Assembly: GCF_021390335.1 (NCBI RefSeq)
Contig: NZ_JAJUXK010000008.1
Span: forward strand, 1-60,108
DNA from: Dyadobacter sp. CY343
GTDB lineage: Bacteria > Bacteroidota > Bacteroidia > Cytophagales > Spirosomataceae
Direction of reading: 5' to 3'
DNA: 60,108 nucleotides
Part shown: positions 53,230 to 60,108 of the stretch, piece after piece
How the letters are laid out: each line of letters begins with the position of its first letter
How positions within the stretch are numbered: the first letter of the stretch is position 1
The notes under the pieces: model-generated
The model's database searches: none
What the model saw: the letters and a program-made list of their open reading frames with translations, nothing else
What the model was told of the DNA's origin: nothing
Made by a program: the position numbers and the translations under genes

Positions 53230-55626
53230 TCAGAGCCACTCTGAGTCGAGGTTAACCCCAACCCTGAGCGCCTTTAATCCCGTAACACCCTGTAATTCTT
53301 CCAGATCAAGGAATTCCAAATCGTCTTTTAAATTATTTTTCTCCTGTAAATACCGGATATACCCGACATATTCATCGGCGGATTTAGTATTGAAATATAC
53401 GAGCGCTATTTTCCCCGGCTGCGTAAGGCGCTCGCCACTTCCTTTTATATGTACTTTATCGATACGCTTTTTAATAACCTGATAACGAATGTTGTACGCG
53501 CCTTCTACATCGAAACGCCGCTCATCATCGCGGAAACTAATGTCAATGCTGCTGGAATGAATGAAAATCAACTGCGTGGTTTGCAGCGGTTTTTCCATCT
53601 GCGGAATAAGCGAATTTGTGATTTTTGAAATGGCTGCCATCGAAGTCAGTTGCCAGAGCCGTATGTTTTTAAGATACAGTTCACTAAACTTCTTTTCCGG
53701 CTCAATAGACTGGCCGATATAGATATCATATTCAATGCCATCCGTCCTGAACTTCTCAAAATAGCAGGGATAAGACTGTTGAATTTCCTTTCTGAAAAGA
53801 TCCAGATACAGGTTTACAGATGAATTGACCGTTTGCATGGAAGCTTCGAGCGCGCGTCTGTTGGAATAAGCAGCTCCGGTATGTTCGTCTGTTATTTCGA
53901 AATACTTATCGATAACATCTGCCAGTTCCTCATTTTCATCATCCGCCACGCCAGAGGCCGATTGAAAAGCCCGTGCTTCTTTAAAATGTAACAAAAAAGG
54001 ATGTGCCTCGTATTCCAGGAAATCCCGCACACGCATCTCATCGCTGTCCGTGGAATCATTGTCGATTTCTTCGATCCATTTTTTGCATTTATAGATCATC
54101 TCATCAGCGAGCCCGAATCCCAGTTTCTGCTTTAAAATCGTAAAGGTTTCTATCAATAAATCAAATTGTAAGTGTAAATCGTCCCTTAGCGCGGCATTTC
54201 TTTCCAATGTCGAATTCCGGATATCAATGGCACCGTAAAGCGGATATACATTGCGGAATTGTATCGTTTCAATGGTAGAAGAAGGCATTTTGAGCGATTT
54301 GTCGCGGAGGTAATGCCAGGCCGTTTCGCGGAACCGCCATTGTACGGCAGGTTGCAAAGACGTAAATTTCTCCCTGATCACATTATCGATTCCCACATTG
54401 AATTCATCAATGTAATATTTCATCATTTGCCCGATGAAAGGAAGTGCGGCATCCAGCCGCGCCAGCACACGCTCGTCGATCGCTGTATTTGATTTGGAGT
54501 AAACTTCGAGCACTCCGATAGCCTTGTTATCGTAGTATACGGGTAGCAAAGCATAAGATTCCACGCCATCGGCTTTGAGTATGCGGATGAAATCCATCTT
54601 GCTTTCGTCTTCCAGGGCCAGATTTCTCATAAACAGCACCTTAGGCGCCTGGAAATACTGGTTAGCCATAGACAGATACATATCTTCCGCCTCATTGTCC
54701 TGAAGTGCTGCGGTCATCAGCTTACTGAAAAGCACAGTACTCCGGTCGAAAACAAGCTTATTGTTCACACGCAGCACGGGCAACAATCCAAAATCAATGT
54801 CAGAATTGCAGGCGAGCATTTTCAGCGCATTGGTAACGTTGCTGAAATAGGTATTTGCGTCGTAGGAAGCGCGGCCAAGAATCGCACTTTTGATGTTGTC
54901 AACTGCATGTTCGGCTGTTACATCGGTAAATACAATGACCGAAAAACCTTCGAACCGGAACATGTTTAACGGAAGCACCCGGCTCAGCACATCAATATCG
55001 TTGGACTCCTGCAACTCCTTCCGGATCTCTTCCCGATCAAGTTCAGGAAGACTCTCCTTAGCATATACGTCTGCAAACCGGGTGTCCAGATTTGCACGGT
55101 AATATCGTTTCAGTCCGGTCTTTTCGTCGTTCAGCGCAATGATCAGGTCGCTCTCGTGCAGTGGTGGAAATTGGTAAAGCCGTTCAAGGATAAACGAGTA
55201 CAGCTTTTTCATTTTCTGCTTCACATTGATCGCGGTTTTATCCGCAATCTCGCATCTGACATTGCCAGAATTGTCGGTCATCAGCTTATAAAAACCCGAT
55301 GTGCCGTAAAATACGACCGGACTTACAGGCGTACTTAACGCCCAAAAAACTTCATCTTCATTCGTAACGGGCGGCATCAGCATGCCGTAAACCAAACTTA
55401 GTTCCTCTCTGAAATCTGCAATATTGTTGATATCAATGTCCGCCGAGAAAGCCGGATTCGACCGAAGCCGGTCCAGCACCATGGAGAAGAATGTTTTTTT
55501 GACTGTTTGTTCCTGTCCTGCTTTCTCTTCCAGAAAGTTGATAAAGTTTCTGAATGAAATGGAAGAATCGATTTTCTGGAGACCGTATGGTGCATCTTGG
55601 ATTACATCAATAATCGTCGGTTCCAT
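53230..55626 (-). CDS. GAF-domain protein with divergent class III cyclase-like C-terminal region
   Basis: A 798-residue soluble protein (start at ATG 55626, MEPTIIDVIQDA; an upstream ATG at 55653 adds nine residues). The N-terminal 250 residues are unrecognised. A GAF-like sensor domain spans about 260-420 (YALLPVYYDNKAIGVLEVYS). From about 455 there is LYGAIDIRNSTLERN, like the first metal-binding strand of class III nucleotide cyclases (D in DIR). After a long helical insertion comes CYFEKFRTDGIEYDIYIGQS (near 629), like the second (GD) metal loop. EGAYNIRYQVIKKRIDKV (near 715) resembles the cyclase N-x-x-x-R helix. All expected acidic positions are present. It lies directly upstream of the HD-PycTM gene, which supports a nucleotide-signal role. 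The cyclase assignment is tentative. Confidence 0.6.
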   Translation of the reverse strand: MEPTIIDVIQDAPYGLQKIDSSISFRNFINFLEEKAGQEQTVKKTFFSMVLDRLRSNPAFSADIDINNIADFREELSLVYGMLMPPVTNEDEVFWALSTPVSPVVFYGTSGFYKLMTDNSGNVRCEIADKTAINVKQKMKKLYSFILERLYQFPPLHESDLIIALNDEKTGLKRYYRANLDTRFADVYAKESLPELDREEIRKELQESNDIDVLSRVLPLNMFRFEGFSVIVFTDVTAEHAVDNIKSAILGRASYDANTYFSNVTNALKMLACNSDIDFGLLPVLRVNNKLVFDRSTVLFSKLMTAALQDNEAEDMYLSMANQYFQAPKVLFMRNLALEDESKMDFIRILKADGVESYALLPVYYDNKAIGVLEVYSKSNTAIDERVLARLDAALPFIGQMMKYYIDEFNVGIDNVIREKFTSLQPAVQWRFRETAWHYLRDKSLKMPSSTIETIQFRNVYPLYGAIDIRNSTLERNAALRDDLHLQFDLLIETFTILKQKLGFGLADEMIYKCKKWIEEIDNDSTDSDEMRVRDFLEYEAHPFLLHFKEARAFQSASGVADDENEELADVIDKYFEITDEHTGAAYSNRRALEASMQTVNSSVNLYLDLFRKEIQQSYPCYFEKFRTDGIEYDIYIGQSIEPEKKFSELYLKNIRLWQLTSMAAISKITNSLIPQMEKPLQTTQLIFIHSSSIDISFRDDERRFDVEGAYNIRYQVIKKRIDKVHIKGSGERLTQPGKIALVYFNTKSADEYVGYIRYLQEKNNLKDDLEFLDLEELQGVTGLKALRVGVNLDSEWL

Positions 55627-55797
55627 TATTATTATTTTTAAAAACGCGCTCACTTACTGGCGGTCACCAAAAATCCGCGTTTTTCGGTAAAATCCAATGT
55701 AAAATCTCTTATTACTCTTTCAGTTCAACATTGGTTGGATAAGGTTAGTTTCAAGGATTTTAAGTAAGCTTTGCTATTCCTGACCCTTTAAATTGTT

Positions 55798-57108
55798 ATG
55801 AAAAAAATCTATTTAAGCATTGCGCTTTTTGCTGCATTCAACAGCACAATAGCGCAGCAGAAATCGCCTGCGCCGCAAACATTAAACTACAAAGCTGATC
55901 TCAAAGCCACCGGCACGAGCGTAGACAAAACAAAACGCATTGACTCGCTGCTGCAAAGTTTTATTGATCAGAAAAAGGCCAGCAGCATTGTAGGTTTTGT
56001 TGCCAAAGGCGGTAATGTCGTTTATAACAAAGCATTTGGCTATAAAGACGTTGAGAACAAGGTTCCAGCCGCTGTGGACGATTACTATATCCTGTTTTCT
56101 CAGACCAAAGCAGTGACGACGGTAGCTTTTATGACCCTCGTGGAAAAGGGATTGGTTTCGGTGGATGATCCGGTTTCTAAATATTTCCCCGAGATTTCCG
56201 ATAAAGTAGCGACAGCCATTAAAGAGGATGGAACATTTGAGACAAGGCCGGTGAAGACGCCGATGACATTCGCACATCTGATGTCGCACTCGTCGGGGAT
56301 CAGCGCCGGGCTGGTAGGAAAGGCGCGTCGCGCCGAAATGGAAAAGAAGAGTGCCGCTGCAACCTCAGGAGCCACGCCACCAGCAGGGCCGGGACAGCGG
56401 ACCGGCGGAGATGGCACGGCGAAATACCTCAAAGACGAAATGATCGCGCTTGCCAAATATCCGCTGGGCTTTGATCCCGGCAGCGAATGGAGTTATCATA
56501 TCAGCACCAATATGCTGGCTTATATGGTGGAGCTCATTTCGGGCAAAAGCCTGCGTGAATACGTCAAGTCAACGGTTTTGGATCCATTGGGAATGACCGA
56601 AACGGACTGGTATTACGAGCCCTCTAAAATGAGCCGGTTCGTGAAGGCTTACAGCGACATTGATGGCAAACTCGTGCCGGAATCCAACAAGTATAGCGAG
56701 ACCACGATCAGCCCGGTCCAAACTTATGCGGAGGGAGCTATTGGATTAAACGGACCTATCGGCGACTATGCCAAATTCTGCCAGATGCTGCTCAACAAAG
56801 GCGAATACAATGGCAAGCGCATTCTCAAACCCGAGACCATTGAGCTGATGACCAAAGTGAACCGCCTGCCTGAGGTGAATTCCGGTGGAAAAGGCTTTCA
56901 GTTTGGACTTGGATTTGAGCTGTACAATGCAGAAAAGAAACCGGTTCCGGAAGTTTCCAACACCGCGTTTGCCTGGGGAGGGCTGTACGGCACGGATTAC
57001 ATTATTGATCCTGAAAATAATATGATCGTGCTGTTTTACCTGAATATGCCCAAGCACGAGCCGATGTATAAGCCATTTTTGAGCAAAGCTTATCAGCTCT
57101 TCAAGTAA
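55798..57108 (+). CDS. Serine beta-lactamase-fold hydrolase (class C/esterase type), secreted
   Basis: A 436-residue exported protein (signal MKKIYLSIALFAAFNSTIAQ). It has the S-x-x-K catalytic motif in LFSQTKAVT (S101, K104), the tyrosine region FDPGSEWSYHISTNMLAYMV, and a WGGLYGTDYIID segment in the place of the K-T-G triad. A proline- and glycine-rich insertion at about 180-205 (ATSGATPPAGPGQRTGG) looks like a flexible loop. Proteins of this type in Bacteroidota are carboxylesterases, D-aminopeptidases or peptidoglycan-related enzymes, and few hydrolyse beta-lactams. It is divergent from the GAF/cyclase-like gene. The substrate is unknown. Confidence 0.85.
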   Translation: MKKIYLSIALFAAFNSTIAQQKSPAPQTLNYKADLKATGTSVDKTKRIDSLLQSFIDQKKASSIVGFVAKGGNVVYNKAFGYKDVENKVPAAVDDYYILFSQTKAVTTVAFMTLVEKGLVSVDDPVSKYFPEISDKVATAIKEDGTFETRPVKTPMTFAHLMSHSSGISAGLVGKARRAEMEKKSAAATSGATPPAGPGQRTGGDGTAKYLKDEMIALAKYPLGFDPGSEWSYHISTNMLAYMVELISGKSLREYVKSTVLDPLGMTETDWYYEPSKMSRFVKAYSDIDGKLVPESNKYSETTISPVQTYAEGAIGLNGPIGDYAKFCQMLLNKGEYNGKRILKPETIELMTKVNRLPEVNSGGKGFQFGLGFELYNAEKKPVPEVSNTAFAWGGLYGTDYIIDPENNMIVLFYLNMPKHEPMYKPFLSKAYQLFK

Positions 57109-57283
57109 TTGAGCGACAACATCGATCCTTTGGAACGCGTGTTGATGCAATGGGAATATTCTTATTTTTTCCCGATCGCGCAAAGCGCACACGTAATATT
57201 TGATGACGGCCGGGTTCAATCCGGTTTTAAATGCGAAAAGGACTAGTGTGGTGTTGGAGATTGAGGCGATTTAGGGTGCATCA

Positions 57284-57850
57284 TTAATCCAGTTTCAACG
57301 GTGGCCCTACCACCTTCATTTCGTTTGCTTCGAACAATTTGGCAATTTCCTGTGGCGTAGGATCGTGAGTCAGTGCTGCCATTTGCAAGAAAAATTCTTC
57401 CAATTTCCCAGCTGGCTGCAAGGTTACCAGCATTTTGCCTTTGGCCGATGCCTGGGTCCAGGCGTGGGGGACGGCTCGCGGCAGAAAGATACTCTCGCCG
57501 GCCGTCAGACTAAACCTTTCCTTATCGACAAGAAATTCATAGGCGCCTTCGAGCACATAAAAAACTTCGTCCTGGCCCGGATGCACATGTAGCGGCGTCC
57601 CGCGGCCCTGACTGAGTGAGGTTTGCTCAAAAATCGCAAAACCACCATCTGTATCGCTACCCGAAACCTTAACATCTAATACATTCGCATTGACGCCCTT
57701 TAACTGGATGTGACCATGCTTACGTCCTTCACCAGCCTTCGCTTTAAATACTTTTCCGATCATTCCTTTTAAAGCCGCTGCCTTCGCAAATACAATGGCA
57801 GGAAGTGAACTAATGACAGCCATACTGCCAATGAATGCGTTTCTTTTCAT
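57284..57850 (-). CDS. Cupin-domain protein with signal peptide
   Basis: A 188-residue protein with a signal-like N-terminus (MKRNAFIGSMAVISSLPAIV). The cupin motif 1 is PLHVHPGQDEVFYVLEG, with two histidines and a glutamate as metal ligands, and motif 2 is FLPRAVPHAW with the third histidine. The layout and the C-terminal helix (LEEFFLQMAALTHDPTPQEI) resemble quercetin-dioxygenase-like cupins. The metal site looks complete, so it may be an exported dioxygenase or isomerase. It is convergent with the beta-lactamase-fold gene; the 175 bases between hold only a short unconvincing frame. Confidence 0.8.
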   Translation of the reverse strand: MKRNAFIGSMAVISSLPAIVFAKAAALKGMIGKVFKAKAGEGRKHGHIQLKGVNANVLDVKVSGSDTDGGFAIFEQTSLSQGRGTPLHVHPGQDEVFYVLEGAYEFLVDKERFSLTAGESIFLPRAVPHAWTQASAKGKMLVTLQPAGKLEEFFLQMAALTHDPTPQEIAKLFEANEMKVVGPPLKLD

Positions 57851-58129
57851 AGGATAATGAATGTTGAAAGTTAAATTCGTTCAGGTTAAAGGCATTTGGG
57901 GAAAAGGGTAAAAGTGCGCATTAACGCTAAATGGACATTTAGCGTTTGCGTTGATTATTTAAGCTGATATTTTTGAGGAGAAGCGCAACTAATTTAAGGA
58001 TACCAGACGTGCGGAGTGCTACCTTTAAATAAGTTGGAAAGAGCGCGAGTGGAAGTCCCTCTTCCAGCCTTTTGGCTTGGCCAGGCTTATTTATTGAATT
58101 TTTACTGTAAATATTGTATTGTCAAGGAA

Positions 58130-58393
58130 ATGACCAGTACTATGCAGCAGACATTTCAGATAAATCCCGCCAACATTAACGCGCAAGTGATCGAGAATAT
58201 TCTCGCTACTGCCAAAGCCAAATTTGGAAGTCGCACATTTCGACTCATCATCGAAGACGAGCCTATTGCCGCACCTGTTGATCAGAAAGAGCTTTATAAG
58301 AAAACGCTGGAGCTGCGCGAGCTGTTTAAAGATGTAAGTGTCCCGGCTAATTTAAATTTGTCTGACCTGGCAAATGAAATGCTGGGTGAATGA
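58130..58393 (+). CDS. Antitoxin of a PIN-domain toxin-antitoxin pair
   Basis: The start at ATG 58130 (MTSTMQQTFQINPANINAQV) is preferred because AAGGA lies just upstream and the longer frame to 58016 reads as non-coding. The 87-residue protein has the ordered N-terminal VIENILATAKAKFGSRTFRL segment and a C-terminal helical tail (LYKKTLELRELFKDV, then ANEMLGE) typical of small antitoxins that wrap round a PIN toxin. Its last codons overlap the toxin start (ATGA, 58390-58393), so the two are translated together. Family membership is inferred mainly from this linkage. Confidence 0.75.
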   Translation: MTSTMQQTFQINPANINAQVIENILATAKAKFGSRTFRLIIEDEPIAAPVDQKELYKKTLELRELFKDVSVPANLNLSDLANEMLGE

Positions 58394-58800
58394 ACAAAGT
58401 CTATTTTGATACCGATGTTTTGGTCTATCTGCTTATTTCTCAAGAACCTGATAAAGCAGAGCTGGCTTACCCACTCTATAAGGCGGCCACAGACAATAAC
58501 CGTTTTTTTATTTCATTGCTTTGTCTGCAAGAGGTGGCTTATGTACTGCATCGTTTGGGGCAACAACCAGACAGCATTGAGCGGATGCTAAACACCTTTT
58601 TGCCCTCAGAACCCGTATCATATGATTTAAACCAAATGAGGCGCGGCATTGAGCTAGCTAAATTGGTTGGTTTTCAAAATATTAGCGATTGTATTCATAC
58701 AGCCATAGCCGAGGATCATTGCACAGAATTGATCACCTTCAATAAATCCGATTTCAAGCGGATCCAAAAGTTCTCCAAGCTTAAAATCACAATCCTGTGA
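58390..58800 (+). CDS. VapC-like PIN-domain ribonuclease toxin
   Basis: A 136-residue PIN protein. The first acidic residue lies in MNKVYFDTDVLVYLL (D7), the conserved glutamate in SLLCLQEVAYVLHRL, and the third acidic site in FQNISDCIHTAIAEDH; FNKSDFKRI closes the active site. PIN toxins of the VapC type cleave tRNA or rRNA when free of antitoxin. Translation is coupled to the upstream antitoxin gene by a 4-base overlap. A 14-base-pair hairpin covers the stop codon (58778-58809). Confidence 0.88.
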   Translation: MNKVYFDTDVLVYLLISQEPDKAELAYPLYKAATDNNRFFISLLCLQEVAYVLHRLGQQPDSIERMLNTFLPSEPVSYDLNQMRRGIELAKLVGFQNISDCIHTAIAEDHCTELITFNKSDFKRIQKFSKLKITIL

Positions 58801-58809
58801 TTTTAAGCT
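58778..58809 (+). terminator. Perfect hairpin overlapping the toxin stop codon
   Basis: AGCTTAAAATCACA (58778-58791) pairs exactly with TGTGATTTTAAGCT (58796-58809) around a four-base loop. The toxin stop TGA (58798-58800) lies inside the right arm. It probably serves as the terminator or 3' stability element of the operon. No long T-run follows, so termination efficiency is uncertain. Confidence 0.6.
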
Positions 58810-59050
58810 ACACGACTACGCCATTCTACATTGTGATATCAATAATTTCTTTATGCTGACTGCATGTGAAATAATCGCAGTAGGTTAAAGAGAATAGCAA
58901 TTTTACGATTGATACGATTGTGCGGATTGACGAGGTGCTAGGGGTGGAGTTGATTGGGGTTAGGGTGCTTTAATAATCTCGAATTATTGACCCACGTAAG
59001 ATTGTATATTAGCTGTAGAATATTTATAATTATTGAGCAAGATCTCAAAA

Positions 59051-59695
59051 ATGAATATGTTTAAGCATTCCGCCGCGCATCCTGAACAAGCAATAGTAAT
59101 GATTTTTGACCTTGAGGGGTTTTCAAAGTTTTTTAGTCAGCCCGATGTCCAATCCTACGTGCCAAATTATTTGAATGGTGTGCTGGAGGCGGTAGAAATT
59201 GCCGTAGGAGGTGGACACGCGTATTATCTTGATGACAGTGATAACGAACCGCCGGGTACCAATGATTTAAGCCCTTTACCTAGACCTATTCACAAAAAAT
59301 TTATGGGTGATGGAATGCTCTACATTTGGAGATACCACGATTTTACTGCTGCAACAAAAAGAAATCTACTCAACAGGCTTTACAACCTTCAACTTCACTT
59401 CTCAAAAGTTACATTAAGAGTTGCAGAAGAAGTTCCCGTAATTGACATTCCAAAAAGAACTAGAATAGGAGTATCAGCAGGGTCTATATACAAGCTAACA
59501 TATTCCACTAGTCGACGAGACGAATATATCGGATACAGCATTAACCTGGCAAGCCGATTGCAAAATTACTGTAAGGGTATTGGATTTATTGCTTCTGCAA
59601 GAATAAATGCATCGCACCAAAAATTAGCAGAGTCGAAATATGTTCGTGTTGTTGCAACGCAGCTCAGAGGTTTTCCAATGATTCGCATTTTTTAA
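59051..59695 (+). CDS. Stand-alone class III nucleotide cyclase domain protein
   Basis: A 214-residue protein made of one adenylate/guanylate-cyclase-type catalytic domain (start at ATG 59051; a TTG at 59033 would add six residues). The first metal aspartate is D20 in VMIFDLEGFSKFF, the second D87 in KKFMGDGMLYIW, and the transition-state residues N165 and R169 in GYSINLASRLQNYC. RIGVSAGSIY corresponds to the G-I-S-x-G strand. It is complete in motifs, so it is likely active. Its size fits the small uridylate/cytidylate cyclases of Pycsar systems, but no effector gene is adjacent within the window. It follows the PIN toxin after 250 bases without a gene. Confidence 0.8.
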   Translation: MNMFKHSAAHPEQAIVMIFDLEGFSKFFSQPDVQSYVPNYLNGVLEAVEIAVGGGHAYYLDDSDNEPPGTNDLSPLPRPIHKKFMGDGMLYIWRYHDFTAATKRNLLNRLYNLQLHFSKVTLRVAEEVPVIDIPKRTRIGVSAGSIYKLTYSTSRRDEYIGYSINLASRLQNYCKGIGFIASARINASHQKLAESKYVRVVATQLRGFPMIRIF

Positions 59696-60108
59696 GAGGA
59701 TCTTTACTCAAGTACATATTGATAAGGTTGCCTAAAAGAACTATTAGGCAACAGCTCAATTCCCCACTCACTGCGTAAGATTTTTGCTCTCTGGACAAGG
59801 GTTAGATCAACTTTTAAAACTTGCGAGAATTGTTATCAAAATCCCTCCTCAATTTTCGACTTAAACCCTTGAAAGTCGTTTTCTAATAGTTGTTTAGTTG
59901 AAAATAGAGATTTGCTCTTTTCACCTTCCTCCAATAACCGCTCCAACCGCCCCTTCATCTCATCATTCTCCTTCGAAATCCCTCCTTCAAATAATCAACG
60001 AAATCAAACAATCTCTATATTCTCTAAGTTATCATAATTTGAGATGTTTACGCTGGCAGCAACCCATTCGGCCGCCATATCGCATTAATTTTAGATGCAT
60101 CTACACGC
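59696..60108. other. 413-bp region at the right edge without an intact gene
   Basis: No complete gene is visible on either strand. On the minus strand an interrupted coding trace occupies 59836-60078 (listed separately). The plus strand near 59732-59755 holds GCCTAAAAGAACTATTAGGC, a hairpin with a 6-7 bp stem behind the cyclase gene, which could act as a weak terminator. The rest shows nothing recognisable. Confidence 0.5.
59836..60078 (-). pseudogene. Decayed coding remnant, coiled-coil C-terminus
   Basis: On the minus strand ATG at 60078 opens MAAEWVAASVNISNYDNLEN and soon stops. Two frame changes later the frame reads SKENDEMKGRLERLLEEGEK and ends FKSKIEEGF-stop at 59836. The charged helix resembles the coiled-coil tail of the XRE regulator at 26708 (KEKDEMMARLERLL). 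This suggests the worn end of a similar regulator gene. The reconstruction needs two indels, so it is tentative. Confidence 0.3.

Noticed and set aside
55798..57108. Antibiotic-resistance beta-lactamase
   Set aside because: The S-x-x-K site is present, but the K-T-G motif is replaced by WGG and the context shows no AmpR-type regulator. An esterase or peptidase role is more likely.
57109..57246. 45-residue frame with TTG start after the beta-lactamase-fold gene (contains DPLERVLMQWEYSYFFP)
   Set aside because: It begins directly at the preceding stop, lacks an ATG and matches no family I know. It could be a worn coding remnant, but the evidence is too thin to list as a gene.

Overview
The window is a chromosomal segment of a Bacteroidota bacterium, most likely a Cytophagales/Spirosomataceae member such as Dyadobacter. 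That placement is inferred from gene content, not from a marker gene. It holds two SusC/SusD pairs, a hybrid two-component regulator fused to a beta-propeller, proteins with type IX secretion (T9SS) sorting tails, FtsX-type permeases with a PadR repressor, and CTTCGxCTxCGCTCAGTGTGAC palindromic repeats. I saw no rRNA, tRNA or CRISPR array.

Layout. 1-5170: the end of an IS3-family element, a nitrilase wrecked by an internal deletion, an orphan barstar-like inhibitor, a sialidase-like lipoprotein, and a PadR/FtsX-permease operon. 5345-7541: a probably frameshifted outer-membrane protein gene and a DsbA/FrnE-like thioredoxin-fold protein. 7701-25554: a polysaccharide utilization locus (PUL) with a CE15 glucuronoyl esterase divergent from a hybrid two-component regulator, then SusC, SusD, a surface glycan-binding lipoprotein, a GH44 endoglucanase/xyloglucanase, a GH31 with the KxDFGE alpha-xylosidase signature, and a periplasmic-binding-protein lipoprotein. 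The enzyme set points to xyloglucan or related plant cell wall glycans. 25569-27130: a small secreted protein and an XRE-MntA-HepT toxin-antitoxin cluster.

27334-38052: a second carbohydrate locus. A LacI-type regulator is followed by an Nramp-fold transporter that has lost its metal motifs, an NAD-dependent epimerase-like protein, a DapA-family lyase/aldolase, a PQQ-type sugar dehydrogenase fused to cytochrome c, and a second SusC/SusD pair. The same GGGCACGTGCCC palindrome lies before the first gene and before susC, so one LacI regulator probably controls both parts. A strong terminator closes the locus.

38291-51858: small proteins, a propeller histidine kinase with a LuxR-type response regulator, a phage tail-collar remnant, a four-repeat GEVED surface protein with a T9SS tail, and a lipoprotein combining a calcineurin-like phosphoesterase, a kinase-like middle segment and an Omp85-like barrel, co-transcribed with a second lipoprotein. 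51972-55626: the most interesting pair. A GAF protein with a divergent class III cyclase-like region sits directly upstream of an HD-domain/PycTM membrane effector, which resembles an unusual Pycsar-type signalling or anti-phage module. 55798-60108: a beta-lactamase-fold hydrolase, a cupin, a PIN-domain toxin-antitoxin pair, a stand-alone class III nucleotide cyclase, and a decayed coding remnant at the right edge.

All assignments come from reading sequence and motifs. No database search or structure prediction was run.
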